Shown here piece after piece: positions 11,811 through 24,314 of a DNA stretch of 64,000 bases (position 1 is the stretch's first letter; each line of letters begins with the position of its first letter). Source of the DNA: Larix kaempferi (lineage: Eukaryota; Streptophyta; Pinopsida; Pinales; Pinaceae); assembly GCA_027924585.1 (NCBI GenBank), contig BSBM01000299.1, positions 28,496,501 through 28,560,500 of the forward strand, written 5' to 3'. The position numbers and the translations under genes were made by a program. Under the pieces are notes generated by a model, which was given only the letters and a program-made list of their open reading frames with translations, had not been told where the DNA came from and did not search any database.

Positions 11811-11929
11811 CAAGAAGGGTATTCTAATGACAACAATAATTGCATGTGTAACTCTACACAACATCATCGGATAAAGGAGGGCATCATCATCAACATTGAT
11901 ACATATATAAATAATTGGAAGTTCTTCAA

Positions 11930-12235
11930 CATCTCATCTTCAGCACTAGATCATCCTCATCTTCAACACTGGAACATCAACATCTTCAGCACTGGAGCAT
12001 CCTCATCTTCAGCACTGGAACATCACCTGCAGCACTGGATCATCCTCATCTTCTGTACTGGAACATCATATGCAACACTGGAGCATCCTCATCTTCAGTA
12101 CTGGAACATCATCATCTGCCACACTATAGAATCCTTGCACCTCATCTTCTGCAGCATTGGAGAATCCTCATCTACAGTACTGGAATATCATCAGGAGCAT
12201 CACCTGCAGTACACATATGATCCTTCCTTTCAGAA
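11930..12235. repeat. short-period tandem repeat array, about 24-30 bp unit
   Basis: Ten or more imperfect copies of a unit like CATCCTCATCTTCAGCACTG and GAACAT. The array lies in the copia 3' untranslated region. Open frames on the plus strand here are by-products of the repeat. Confidence 0.75.
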
Positions 12236-12324
12236 CTAGAGATCATGGAAAATAATTCCTTTCGGAATCGAGGATTAAGTCTAACACTAGATCAACATTT
12301 AACATTATCCTTCCTTTCAGAACT

Positions 12325-13140
12325 TAGGATCTCTGTCTAGGGATGACCAATCCTACCACAATCATTTAAGACTATCTTAGTTTAGGGATGATCAGACCCA
12401 ACACAATCATTTAAGACTATCTTAGTCTAGGGATGATCGGACCCAACACAATCATTTATGACTATCTCTGTCTAGGGATGATTGGACCCAACACAATCAT
12501 TTAAGACCTCTTTGTCTAGCGACGATCGATCCCAACACAATTATTTAAGACCTCTCTGTCTAGGGACAATTGAACCCAACACAATTATTTAAGACATCTA
12601 TGTCTAGGGACAATCAAACCCAACACAATTATTTATGACATCTATGTCTAGGGACAATCGAACCCAACACAATTATTTAATACATCTCTGTCTAGGGACA
12701 ATCGATCCCAACACAATTATTTAAGACATCTCTGTCTAGGGACAATTTAACCCAAAACAATTATTTAAGACATCTCTTTCTAGGGACAATTGAACCCAAG
12801 ACAATTATTTAATACATCTATGTCTAAGGAAAATCGAACCCAACACAATTATTTAAGACATCTCTATCTACAGACAATCGATCCCAACACAATTATTTAA
12901 GACATCTTTGTCTAGGGACAATCGAACCCAACAAAATTATTTAAGACATCTCTATCTAGGGACAATCGAACCCAACACAATTATTTAAGACATATATGTC
13001 TAGGGACAATCAAACCCTCCACAACTCAAGATCAACATTTAACACAATCTCTGTCTAGGGATGATCAATCCCACTACAACTCAGGATCAACATTTAAGAC
13101 AATCTCTATATAGGGATGATCAATCCCACTGCACCACAAT
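12325..13140. repeat. tandem array of a 44-45 bp unit
   Basis: About 16 copies of a 44-45 bp unit containing CTGTCTAGGGACAATCGA and CCCAACACAATTATTTAA, followed by two or three longer degenerate copies up to about 13140. Early copies read GGGATGATC, later ones GGGACAATC, so the array spread in sub-groups. It lies between the copia pol stop and the PPT. Confidence 0.9.
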
Positions 13141-13204
13141 ATCATCAACACTACTCCCCCTTTAGAGTGAATTCATTTCAGACTATACCAACTTATAACT
13201 TTCT

Positions 13205-13850
13205 ACCCAACACTAAAATGTATCCTATTTAAGAAAAAAATGTAAATATTCAAGGAATCTTTTGTATTTTGGGCATAACGTTTTGTTCGTAACTCGGAAT
13301 TGGGAAGAATTTGGAGTGTTGGAAATCTATTGAAATTCTCTACAACTTTTCTATTTTGCGTTTTCTCTGATTCCTTACTATTTGTTAGATACAAGCATTT
13401 TAGTTAAAAAAACATCTTTGAAAAGATGGTTTTAAATATTCCAGAAATCTTTCATATTTTGAGGATAAATTTTTTCTCGTAACTTAGAATTGGGAGGAAT
13501 TTTGACCGTTGGAAATCTCTTGAAATGATATACAACTTTTTTGTTTTGAGTTTTCTCTGATTCCTTACCATTTGTCAGATATGGACATTTTAGTAAAGAA
13601 AACATCTTTCAAAAGATGCTTTTAGAAAAGCATCTTTTGAAAGATGTTTATTTTACTAAAATGCCTGTATCTGACAGACGGTAAGGAATCATGGAAAACT
13701 CAAAACAACAAAGTTGTAGAGAAATTCAAGAGATTTCCAATGGTCCAAAGTCCTCCCAATTCCGAGTTACAAGTCAAACATTATGCCCAAAATATGAAAT
13801 ATTCTTAGAATATTTACGTTTTTTCTTATTTAGGATACATTTTGGCCTGG
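13205..13850. repeat. foldback of three 210 bp modules (two direct, one inverted)
   Basis: Modules at about 13216-13415 and 13420-13623 are direct copies; the module at about 13626-13850 is their reverse complement. Shared marks are GTAACTCGGAATTGGGA and TCTGATTCCTTAC. At the centre, 13601-13623 and 13626-13648 are perfect 23-bp reverse complements with a 2-base loop. It sits just past the copia pol stop codon. Confidence 0.85.
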
Positions 13851-13860
13851 CCCTAATTCC

Positions 13861-15750
13861 TTATTGAAGCTTGTCATGAAAGTGCTCAAAATTCACTCAA
13901 GATAGAGGCTTAGTCAACACATCTTCAACTTGCTCATTCGTGCTCACGTACTGGAGCTTTATAACTCCCCTCTACACCATATCACAGATGTATAAATACT
14001 GTATTTCTATGTGTTTTGACCTCTCATGGAACACATGGTTCATTGTCATTTTTATACAATTATGGTTATCGCATAGAATCATTGTGGTATCCAAATCCAG
14101 ATCAAACAGACCTGATAACAACTTCTGAAGCCATATGGATTCACAACAAGTAGAACAAGTTGCAATATACTCTACCTCTGCAGTGCTGCGAGCCACACTA
14201 GACTACTTCCTACTTAGCCATGAGACCATGGATAACCCCAGACTGTAACATCCACCTGAAGTGCTCTTCCTGTCAGATACACTTCCATCCCAATCAGAAT
14301 TTGTATAACCATACAATTTGAACTCATGGTCTCGAGTATAATTGAGACCATAGTCTATTGTACCTTTTAGGTATCTCATCACATGCTTTGCAACTACAAT
14401 GTGCACCCGTCTGGGATCAACCAGATACTGACTCAAGGTGTTCACAGAAAAGCATATATATGGCCTTGTATTCATCACATACATCAGCGACCCAATAATC
14501 TATCTGTATAGAGTCACATCCACTAATTCTAATGAAGTATCAGATAATAACTTCATGTTGGTATCCATGGGTGTGGCCATGGATTTGCACTCCAACATAT
14601 CAAATCTTTTCAATATTTCCACTGCATACTTCCCTTGGTTAAGGAATATTCTCTCTCGGCTATGCCATACCTCGAGACCTAGAAAATAATGCATTTAAGC
14701 CAAGGTCTTTCATCTCGAATTCTGCAGCGAGCTTCTCTTTGCACTCTGAGATTCTCTTCTCATTACCTGTCAGGAACAAGTCATCCACATATATCAATAA
14801 TATGATTGGTTCATCATCCATAACCTTGAACTAAAGGTTAGGATCAACTTTACTCTTAGTAAATCCCAAGCTCGTTAGAAAAATGTCAATCCTTCCATAC
14901 CAAGCTCTTGGAGCTTGCTTTAACCCATATAGAGCCCTCTTCAATTTGCGTACATGCATCTCTTTGTTTTCAACCTCAAAACGTTGTGGTTGTTTATATG
15001 TACACTTCCTCCTCAATAACACCATTCAGGAAAGTTGTTTTCACATCCATCTGGTGTAACTTCCACTTCATCGTGGTTTCCAGTGCCATGATGGTTCTAA
15101 TTGAAGCGTACCTTGCTACATGAGAAAATGTTTCCTCATAATCAATTCCTTCCTTTTGAGAGAATCCTCAAGCCACAAACCTAGCTTTGTATTTCTCAAT
15201 ACTTCCATTTGTAGCATGTTTTATCTTGTATATCCATTTGGAAGATACCACACTTTTACCTTCTGGTTTGGGAACTATGTCCCATACATTATTCTTCATT
15301 ATTGATTAGTATTATTCTGTCATAGCTTCTACCCATTATTTCTTTTGAATGGACTCTTGGAAGCAGGTCGGTTCTTTATCTACAAGATCATACATCAAAG
15401 CCACATAACTGGAAAATGGCTTTGGCCTCTTGCTTTCTCTTATGGAGCCTTCTGGAGCTCCATACTTCTCAGCATATTGCATAATTTCACGAGCCCAAGC
15501 TGGTTTTCTCTTGCAAGAAATGTAGTCATGGATGGGGGTTATTAGGGCTCCAACATATCATGATGTTCCAAGGTCTCATCATTGTGAGAGGGTGCAACCT
15601 CTACAACTGTAGGAGGTACATCTTCTTCATATACTTGGATCACACCATGATTCTGGCTATCTCATCATAGTCGACTTCTCTACTTGATTTAACAAGTCTT
15701 TTATATATTTGAACCATTGTCACTTGTTTTACGGAACAAGTCTCATCATT
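13861..15750 (-). pseudogene. pol: copia pol: reverse transcriptase and RNase H (decayed)
   Basis: From right to left the minus strand reads the RT entry (VVSSKWIYKIKH near 15220), [10 protein letters not shown] (near 15040), [19 protein letters not shown] (near 14920), the catalytic IYVDDLFLTGNE (near 14785), MHYFLGLEVW (near 14690), then RNase H motifs YTNSDWDGSVSDRKSTSG, AEVEYIATC, ILCDNHNC and FHERSKHIEIQY. It ends after DVLTKPLS and a short tail at the TAA at 13861. Several stops and frameshifts break it. The protein would copy element RNA into DNA in cytoplasmic particles. Integrase and everything before it are missing because the region right of 15750 belongs to another element. Confidence 0.9.
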
Positions 15751-17600
15751 ATTCATTTGTAGGTGATCGTTGTTGTAGTGTTGAGCCAAGGAGGCCGACC
15801 AATTTCATTCTTCAGCAAAAAGTTGGATGATGCGAAGCATAAATATTCTGTCTACGACTAGGAGTTCTAAGCTATTGTCCAAGCATTGAAGAAGTGGAGG
15901 CATTATTTGTTTCCCAAGGAATCTGTGTTGTACACAGATCACCAAGCACTGAGGTACTTGAAGGCTCAGTCGAAGTTGAATTAGTGGCACATGAAGTCGG
16001 TTGAATTCCTGCAGGGATATACCTTGATGTTGCGACATAAGTCAGGCAAGTTGAACTAGGTTGCCAATGCACTAAGTCGAAGAGTTGCATTGCTGAACAG
16101 GGCGATAGTTCAGGAAATAGGAATAGAGTCTGTGAAAATAGAGTATGAGACCAACGAGGATTTTGTGAAAGCATGGAAGGCTAGTCGCGAACCATGGAGT
16201 GTCGATAGAACACAATACTTGGATTATTTTATCTAAGAGGGATACCTATTCAAGGGACAACAGTTGTGTATTCCTAGAGGATCCATAAGAGAGAACCTAA
16301 TCCGAGAGTTGCATAGTGGGGGATTAGCAGGTCATTTTGGCATCCACAAGACCAAGGCGTTGGTAGAAGAAAAGTATTATTGGGTAGGAATGACGAAAGA
16401 TGTCGGTAAGTGGGTATGACAGTGTCAAGTTTGCTAGTTGGAAAAAGGAAGAAGTCAAAAAACTTGGTTGTATACACCATTAACAGTACCGAATAGCCCA
16501 TGGGAAGACATGAGCCTTGGATTTTGTGCTAGGATTGCCGAAGATGCAATAGGGAAGCAACTCAAACTTTGTTGTAGTCGACAGATTTTCAAAGATGACA
16601 CACTTTATTCCATGTTGGAAGATAAGTGACACCATGAGCATTGTTGTAGTATTCTTCAAGGAGATAGTCAGATTGCAAGGGTTCCCGAAGAGTATAATGT
16701 CGTATAGATATACCAAGTTTATGGGTCATTTATGGAGAACCCTATGGAAGAAACTGGACACGAAGTTGCAGTTTACCTCGGCATACCATCCGCAGACACA
16801 TGGACAAACCGAGGTGGTTAATAAAAGTTTGAGAATCCTTCTGAGGTGTTTATTGGCCGATAGACCCAAGCAGTGGGAGAATGTGTTGGCGCCAACAGAA
16901 TTCACATATAACAACTCTGTGAATCGGTCGACAGGTATGATCCCATTCCAAATTGTTTAAGGTTGAAGTCCACATGGAGTGGTGGATTTGGTTGAGATAC
17001 TGACATAAATCAGGAAGAGTGCAGATGAAGAATCATTCGCATAACATATGAAGGAAGTGCATGAGGATGTGCGCAAGTGCATTGAAAAGAGAAACGCAAC
17101 ATACAAGTTGAGAGCCGATAAGAAAAAGAGGCTATAGTCATTTAGTGAAGGAGAATTAGTCTATGCACACTTGAGGAAAGAGAGGTTTCCAAAAGGAACG
17201 TATAACAAGTTGAAGTTGTAGAAGATTGGACCCTGTAAGATTCTGAAGAAGATTTCAGACAATTCTTATGTTTTGGATCTGCTGGAAGAATTGAACATAT
17301 CACCTACATTCAATGTATCAGATATGTACAAGTATGAAGAAGTTTCAACCAGCAGGAGCACGGAAGTTTCGAACTTCGATTGGATGGTGCAAATTTCAGA
17401 TCGACACAAGGAGGAAATCGCCGAAGTGTTGGAGGAACGCGAAGTCAAACGCACGCAAAGTTTGCGAAAGAATGAATATAAAGTTTGATAGAGAGATGAT
17501 GAGTTGCAGGAGGCAACATGGATTTCCAAAGAAGAATATAGGAGACAGACGGAGGAGTCGAGTTCTTTTTCACCTGGGGAGTTTGAAGCAGGAGCATCAG
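15750..17600 (+). pseudogene. pol: chromovirus pol: RNase H, integrase and chromodomain (decayed)
   Basis: RNase H begins at VVVLSQGGRPISFFSKKL (about 15765) with [12 protein letters not shown] near 15935. The integrase zinc finger is at 16305-16440 (LHSGGLAGHFGIHKTKALVE..., then CQVC). The core starts ALDFVLGLP near 16512. At the second catalytic position the usual SDRDTKF reads SYRYTKF (near 16700), so the Asp is Tyr. The Glu is kept (HGQTEVVNKS, near 16805). The C-terminal part has GPCKILKKISDNSYVLDL near 17240 and then a chromodomain (EEIAEVLEEREV, broken by a frameshift near 17488, then EATWISKEEY). Chromodomains direct integration to heterochromatin. Many stops; dead copy. Confidence 0.9.
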
Positions 17601-17969
17601 GACCTAGGAGAAACAATCTAAGTTGATCGACAAGAGAAGTCGACAAGGGGATTTCCAACTACCACTATTGCGAAAGGGATATTGGCTGTCGAAGCCAACT
17701 AGTTGAGCAGAAACTAACGATATGCAGTCGGCAGGAGAAAGGAAGAGAGTCGACACGTCTAAGTTTGAAAAACGAAAGGAGCAGAGAAGTGAAGGCGTCG
17801 AAGGTTGACATGTTTTCAAACATCGATACTGAAGGATTGCGGTGAAAGCCGAGTGTGGAGGACGGGGCGGAATGGAAGCCGCAAAAACTAATTAAAGACG
17901 AAAATTAAAGTCGAGGGATAACAAAGTGCATTATGGTCAAGACAGTGATGGGCCCGACAACTGTAGTAG
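15750..17969 (+). mobile_element. chromovirus (Ty3/gypsy) fragment, 3' half of pol
   Basis: Plus-strand pol sequence starting inside RNase H, with all earlier parts replaced by the copia element. It runs into a Tat element inserted at 17975 and resumes at 35116; AGTCG is duplicated on both sides. Confidence 0.85.
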
Positions 17970-17974
17970 AGTCG
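17970..17974. other. target-site duplication AGTCG, left copy (Tat element)
   Basis: AGTCG directly before the left LTR; matched exactly at 35111-35115. Confidence 0.85.
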
Positions 17975-20617
17975 TGATGAGGCCTCGGGGGTGTAGGGTA
18001 AGTGCGAGATGATGGAATGGGTTCCAAGGCTCCCAACATAGGGTGGAAACCCAGACTAAAAGGCTTCGAAATACCCTATGCAAGGGCAGTTCTATCCTGA
18101 ACCTGTTTGGTATGGAAATCTCCCCCAGATATTTGGCCTCCGCTGGAACTCTATGAGTTGGTGTTTCAATCAATAGATCGGTTCTCCAATTAGGAAAAAA
18201 AAAGTATGAAAACTTAGAAATGTTCTAACTTCACCTATTTAAGACAGAAGGATCTACTCTAGGTTATATCTATTCTAAGGAAAATATTGTTGTTGTGCAG
18301 ATCAATCTTGATGTGAGATGGATAAGTATGTTTGTCAACTTCAACCGAAATGTAAAAGATGCATTTACTTATTCACTTAGATCATAATCAATTAATGAAA
18401 ATTAAGTGACAATAATATAAGCATATAAACCTGTTCATGATTAACCAATAATCACTCTATTAATTGAAAAATTAACATTGACTAAATCGAATGTTGATCA
18501 TTTGTAGAAATCGGTAAAGAAATTATCTCAATTGACAGAAATTCAATAAAATATTTTCATCCATAGATCAACCATAAAGAGAAATCAGTATAACAGATCT
18601 TTATGTAAATTAATGCTTGCAAAAGATCACACGCTTTAGATGACAATTTGGAGTAAGAAATCAGACACTGTCAAAGAAATTTGAACAATAAACAAGAGAT
18701 GATTCAAAGGGATTACTTTACTATATTAATGAAGTCTATAAACAAAATTACAAAGCTCTGCTAAGAAAGAGTATCTCCAGTCGTCTCCTGCTGATTTCTA
18801 ACCCAAAAATTATCAACCCCTAACATTGAGAGGAATTCCTCCTTAAATAAGAATTACAACATAGTAGAAATGGAAGTCCCCAAAATATAGGGATTACAAA
18901 GTTCGGATAAGACTATCGATCTAGAAAATCCTACGATAATAATATGAACAATTTTAGCTCAAATGAATCCCTCAAGTCCAACGAAAAAGTTTGAAAAAGG
19001 GTCATCTTCTAATTTCAGGAAAATCCAGTAACTAAATTGTGGAATTCAACAACGGCCCACTAGCTGTCGATAATAGGCAACATATGATCCAGTAAATCTT
19101 CTTGTTGAATTGCCTTGGAATCTTCCTACTGATCCATAACGTTCTCGAAAACAGAAAAATCGGACAACGGGTCTTGCTTCACGGGAGTTGATGGAGTAGT
19201 AGGTTCCTGATTGATTATAAAATCATGGATAATGGATTCATCTCGATCACATGGCTGTCCATCGATTATTCCTTCATTCTTTTGAGGGATTAGTATGCCA
19301 ACGGGTAGAGTTTCAGAATATTCCTCTTCGCTATCACTTTTGGTATCAGGAATACCTACGTCAAAGGATGGCGACATAGGTTCTTGAAAAACAAAGGCTG
19401 AAGTTCTTCTTGGATAAAACATCCATCAAAGGATTCATAACCTGTTTGCATGTTACTCACACACGATCATCAGAGAGAAAGTTTTCAAAATAAAATAGAA
19501 AAGTCTTCTAACAAATACAGACAACGAACTGAGTGCTTCATACTTGCGACCATATTTAAGAAGAGTTAAAGAAAATCATAATGATTGAATATGATAAGCT
19601 GCTATGATTAAAATCATATGAATTTGGAACTGCAATCATTTGAACTATAATGAAACGACGTCACAACATGTGTTAATCTAAATCATATCATAACAAAGTA
19701 CAATTTTAACAGAGTCATGCACGATTCGAAGTTGCATCTAAAAAACCTATCATTACAAGCCAATCTAATCAAGCAATCATATGTTCAGAGGTGATCATGA
19801 GGTGAGAATTATAGTCGGAAACCTGGTCGTAAGAATGAAAATCATGGTGTTAAAATGTAAGTTCGAATGATGGAATTTCATCCACTCGATCAAATGAATC
19901 GACAACAAGGATTAACCAATGCAGGATGTGGGATTGGGTCTTGGAAATTTATTCACAAGTTTATTCATAATTCCCAAAAGACACAACCCGAAACTTGCAG
20001 GTTTCAGGATCACAAACTGAACCAAAACGCATAAACAGGCTTCCGAAAGCCGCAACCCGAAACTTGTGGGTGGCGGGTTTCCCAAACATAAATAATATGT
20101 AAAAATGAAAAAGTTGTTTCCGCATCCTGCAACCTGAAATTTTGGTTTGCGGGATTCAGGGACACACAATGCAACCAAAAGGTAAAACGAATACCCGAAA
20201 TTCGAAAGCCGTTGTTGCGTGTTTCGGTTTTCGGGTTTCAGGATAAAAATTCCCAAAAAATTATTAGCAAAGGGTTTCGCAACCCGCACCTTTCGGGTTG
20301 CAGGTTTAAGGTTGCCCAAAATTAAATGACTCAAAATGAATTTCCGCAACCCGCACCTGTCGGGTTGCAGGTTTCGGGTTGACAGAAGTAAAAAAGAAAC
20401 GCTTAAAAAATTAAGGCTTCCAGCAAACCAAAAACGCTTAGAAAATTTCTAAGAGAAAAATGACAATCAAGGAAAACAAAGGTACAGGTACAATATCATA
20501 GAAACAAAGTTCAAAGCCTCATGTTCATGACAACACCTACACAAATACCTTTGCGTTTATTTAAAAGTTGGGGCTCTCGTGCTCAGTTGAAGCATGGGAT
20601 CTGTTGTGGCCTAAACA
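17975..20617 (-). repeat. 3' LTR of the Tat element
   Basis: Plus orientation starts TGATGAGGCCTC and ends GCCTAAACA. It pairs with 32440-35110. It contains an ORF (19060-19422, minus) and, at about 19960-20390, a cluster of GGGTTTC and GGGTTGC type words. The sequence directly inside the LTR, AATGGCGACTGGCTGGGAAG, is not a polypurine tract on the minus strand and looks more like a PBS on the plus strand. Confidence 0.85.
19060..19422 (-). CDS. ORF inside the 3' LTR, unknown protein (one in-frame TAG)
   Basis: A 121-codon frame starting ATG at 19422 (MFYPRRTSAFVFQEPMSP), acidic in the middle (SDSEEEYSETLP) with IIHDFIINQEPTTPS further on. The frame stops at a TAG at 19126 (after VMDQ), but continues in register to a second stop at 19060, exactly where the copy in the other LTR (33529-33891) ends. 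The two copies have the same length without indels and differ at about 23 of 120 residues. The family is unknown to me. Because LTRs are identical at insertion, both copies derive from one 120-residue ORF. Confidence 0.5.
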
Positions 20618-21940
20618 AATGGCGACTGGCTGGGAAGAGCGAGTTATCTCTGCAAACAAACTTCAGTTAGAGAAAATATATCAATCAGGTGCCTTTTCCA
20701 ACCTGAAATTCTTGAAAATATTTATAAAGGAGACAACCAATAAGCAGAAAAAGCATAAGATTGATATATTCCCATCGATGATCATGTTAAAAATAATGCA
20801 AATCTGATAAGGAGAATTAAGAAATAGCAGGGATCCTTTACCATTATGCAATCATTGAACGCCAGCTTGTGTTGAACCTAGGAATTAACTTAAAACTGCT
20901 CATGGATATCCAAATTACATATCACCTTGGTTTATTAATTGTTTTATATACAACAGTTCTTTTGGCTATATACACATTTTTTTTTATTCAAAACGAACAG
21001 CTATACATAAGACCTTGTTGGTACAAGACCACTGCCCTGACTTGGTAATTAGATATCAGTAGTGCCATTCACAGGCTTGATCCAGAAACTGATCAAGTTG
21101 GCTCGATAAGAGACCCCTTGTCCTTCAGCTGTGACACTGAAGGAAACTATCATGGGTTGGTGACCACATGGTGGTAGTTTCAGTACAAATTAAACTCATG
21201 ATCATGGCAGGGATTGCTTGTAATAAGACCTCCCTATCCTTATACAGAAGAAGTATCTTATACAAGAAAAATATAGATTTTATTTAAATAATAGACTACA
21301 AGGCATTGCCAAGGCTTAGTAACCTCATGATAGCAGCGTTACTCACCAGTGTTTTGCAGATCATGAATAGACTGACCCGTGATAGGATATTCCACCTCTT
21401 AGCAAAAACTGAAAGTCATCTTCCAAGTGTGGTGGATTGATGTGAAGATGTCACTCCACTAAACACCTATGAACCTAAAGGGCTGGCTTAAAATAAGACC
21501 CCCCTCCTTGTAATCTATAATTATTTAAGAAAATTATTATCAAGGTGATTGTAAAAGGATCCAGAGCAGATAAAGCTGACCAAGTTATTATGATATACTG
21601 TGACAATGAGACATAAGATAAGAATATTTCAATTGTTCCCCATATCTCAATTAAACAGATAAAACATGTAAAAGATAATGACCAGGTTGAAAAGGTATCA
21701 ATCATGGTCTTGCATTTATTGGCTGTGCATTCTTTACAAAAAAAATGCTGATATCAGCCAAAAAGAAACCTGAGACTAACATACTATTCTGCAACTTCAG
21801 TTAAAATCACCTTTGAGCAAAAATGGTTTTAAACCGTTACCAAATGTGTGGAGTCTATTATCAATAAAATGAAAGAAATCGAATCAAAACAAAGAAAAAT
21901 GAAAACACACACCAAACCTATGTACGAAGCACTGAAATGT
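20618..21940 (-). other. 3' untranslated region of the Tat element
   Basis: About 1.3 kb between the integrase end and the 3' LTR with no recognisable gene. Two purine runs on the minus strand (GGATAGGGAGGTC at about 21225-21238 and GGAGGGGGGTC at about 21498-21509) precede similar text, and might be PPT-like copies, though neither touches the LTR. Confidence 0.5.
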
Positions 21941-23116
21941 TCAGACGAAGTACTTTTTGAGCAGTGAAACATTCACTGGGTAGGTGTCCACAACTCCCTC
22001 CAGTGTTTGTAATCGGACAGTACTGGGACCCATCTTTTCTGTAATAATGAAAGGTCCCAGCCAAAGGCGCTGGAATTTGGTATACTAGTTGTTACCTTTA
22101 TGTTGTTTGTCCCACCTTAATACCAAATCCCCAACTGAGAACTCCTTGTCAGATGAAGATTTCTCATCAAACCATCTCTTCACCATTTGCTAATGTTGAT
22201 ATAGTTTATTCTTTGCTTTCTCCCTATCTTCCTCTAGTTTGAGTAGTGTGTCAATCCTTTGCTGAAGGGGAGAAGAGTCATCTTCTTAGATAGAATGGGA
22301 TAATTCCAATGAAGGGATGGTGAGATTAGCAGGAAGGAAAGCTTCCTTTCCATACAACAGACAGTAGGGGGAATTCCCAATTGCTACCTTTGGGGTGATT
22401 CGATCTTCCCAAAGCGCATTATAGAGATGTGTGTGCGAATTTTTATGATGAGAGGCTACAATCTTCTTGAGAATATTTATCAGATTATTGTTTAAAGACT
22501 CAACCAAACCATTTCCCTGTGGGTAATAATTGGCAGAAAACTTCAACTTAATCCCTTTTTCAAGGGCATATTGTGTCAAATCGATCGAAGAAAAATATGA
22601 TGCATTATCAAAAACAAGATACTCCAGGGAACCAACCCTTGTAATTATATGGTTGTCGAGGAAGGAAATTACTTGGTTCGCATTACATTGCCTATGTGGG
22701 ATTGCTTCTGTCCATCTGGTGAAGTAATCAGTGGTTGTAAGGATGTACCTATGTTGCAGAGATTAGGTAGGGTTTATTGGTCCAATAAAATCTAGTCCCC
22801 ACTGCTGAAATGGGAACTGAATTGTGACTGGCTACAGTGGGAACGCAGGTTTCTTGAATTTCCCTATACTTTTCTGGCATGGGTCACACTTTCTTACATA
22901 GACATATGCATCTTTAAACAATGTAGGCCAGTAATACCCTGCTCTAAGAATTTTATGACTTGTAGTTTCCCCTAAGATATGGCCTGCAGCTGGTCCTATA
23001 TGAAATTTAAAGAGGATATCATTAGCCTCATCCTTTTCAAGACACCTAAGGAAAACCCCATCATAGTTTTTTATAAACAAAACTTCATTAATGAATTGGT
23101 AAGGAGCAAATTTCAA
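21940..23116 (-). pseudogene. int: Tat integrase (decayed)
   Basis: Minus-strand reading from 23116: zinc finger with HIGPAAGHILGETTSHKILR and CDPCQKS (HHCC), then the core with all three acidic positions kept: QQWGLDFIGP (near 22790), LVFDNASYFS (near 22600) and GLVESLNNNL (near 22490). It continues with WEDRITPKVAIGNSPYCLLYG and the C-terminal DLVLRWDKQH and GPFIITEKMGPS, ending near 21945. Stops lie near 22770 and 22286 and further on. It inserts the DNA copy into the genome. No chromodomain is present, as expected outside chromoviruses. Confidence 0.88.
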
Positions 23117-23118
23117 TC

Positions 23119-23885
23119 TTAAAGCTCTGCGTTTATTAAAATCAAGGGTTTCAGGGAAAATCCATGGTTAAAAAAAAAATTGATGTGGTCATACCATTCG
23201 GATGTAGGAGTATCAATAGTATTGATAGAACTTGTTGGAACATCCTCCTCTTCCTCCCATTCAGTCTGCTGCTGTGCAGGATCATTCGACTGAGTAGTAA
23301 GAAGATAGACACCTTGTCCTTTTATGATTTTGGTCGGTCTGATTTCTAGATCATACTCTTCTAGGGATGTCATCCAATGGACCCTTTTCTCACCCAATTC
23401 CTTCTGGACTAGAACATTTCTGATGGCAGAATATGGCACAATAACCTTTGTTCGGGATTTTAACAAATATGGCCTGTAATGCTGAATAGATTTGTAAACT
23501 ACATAGAGGATATGGCCTATAATCCTTTAAATGTTGAGCTCATAAAGGATATCAGAATCTCAGTATCGCTGTCATGTTTCTGTGACAAAACAACTGCATA
23601 AGAGAAATTAGTGGCAAAAGTATAGAGAATAAAATCTTTATCTAAGTCAGGAGACATGAGAGCAGGAGCCTCAGTGATAACTCTTCTAATTTCGACAAAC
23701 GCATCTTTCTGTTCCTGCGACCAAGTGAACTATACATCTTTCTTGACTAACTGCTGTAAAGGTTTAACAATCTGTGCAAAATTAGGTACAAATATACATA
23801 CAAAATTGATCTTACTGATGAAGGATTGCATGGCTTTGTGCGAAGCGGGCAATCCAATTTTTGAGATAGCATCAGTACGTTCTGG
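23119..23885 (-). pseudogene. pol: Tat RT thumb and RNase H (decayed)
   Basis: Directly left of the nested element the RT frame resumes: DPERTDAISKIGLPAS, then FVPNFAQIVKPLQQL, FTWSQEQKDAFVEIR, APALMSPDLDKDFILYTFAT and VVLSQKHDSDTE. RNase H follows with stops and continues into GEKRVHWMTSLEEYDLEIRP (near 23370) and the tether to integrase. The GTCAA duplication at 23886-23890 and 28388-28392 marks where the frame was split. Confidence 0.8.
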
Positions 23886-23890
23886 GTCAA
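23886..23890. other. target-site duplication GTCAA, left copy
   Basis: GTCAA immediately before 23891; the partner is 28388-28392. Confidence 0.85.
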
Positions 23891-24314
23891 TGTGAAGAAC
23901 CTACAATAATTAATTAATGCAAATACACGAGATATCAGAAATAATAGAACTCAGAATAACTTTTATATTGATCACGGGCCACTTCGAGGGGGCAAGCTCA
24001 ATACAATTAACTTCACGGTCCTTCATAGGCCTCAACACACACTTATATACTAAGTCTAGGCACCAATACCATGGGTCAATACCATGTGTCAATACAAACC
24101 ATGGGCCAATACAAAATATGGATCAACAATTACTACGGGTCAAAACCATGGGCCAATACAAACTATGGATCAACAAAACTATGGGCGACTTACAAAGCAT
24201 ATGCGCCAACAACAATAACACAAACTATGGATCAACAAATACTACAGGACGACTTACAAAGGATATGCGTCCAACAACAATATCCTAACAAAGTAAATAT
24301 ATGGGTTCCTAACA
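23891..24314 (-). repeat. 3' LTR of nested chromovirus-like element
   Basis: 424 bp, 61 bp shorter than its partner. The difference is one 47-bp unit (around CCATGGGCC...CAACAATTACTAC) plus a 14-bp piece (near CTCCTTTAAGC), both present only in the right LTR. Confidence 0.88.

Larger units (their letters stand above)
11295..15750 (-). mobile_element. Ty1/copia retrotransposon, 3' part (5' end lost)
   Basis: Read on the minus strand: RT (from about 15745), RNase H (to 13861), a 2.05 kb 3' untranslated region of tandem repeats and a foldback, PPT (11810-11800), then the 3' LTR (11799 to about 11295). Gag, protease, integrase and the 5' LTR are missing. At about 15750 it is joined directly to a plus-strand chromovirus. 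The copy is related to the copia element at 54735-64000. Confidence 0.8.

Noticed and set aside
12325-13140. CRISPR-like regular array
   Set aside because: Units are contiguous and diverged with no constant repeat alternating with unique spacers; it is a plant tandem repeat.
13601-13648. microRNA precursor
   Set aside because: The stem is perfect and part of a 210-bp inverted module; more like a foldback giving siRNA than a miRNA hairpin with mismatches.
19912-20349. 145-codon minus-strand frame in the Tat LTR (and 34379-34750)
   Set aside because: Lies in the GGGTTTC/GGGTTGC word cluster. Low-complexity translation that differs strongly between the two LTRs through indels, unlike the ORF at 33529-33891.
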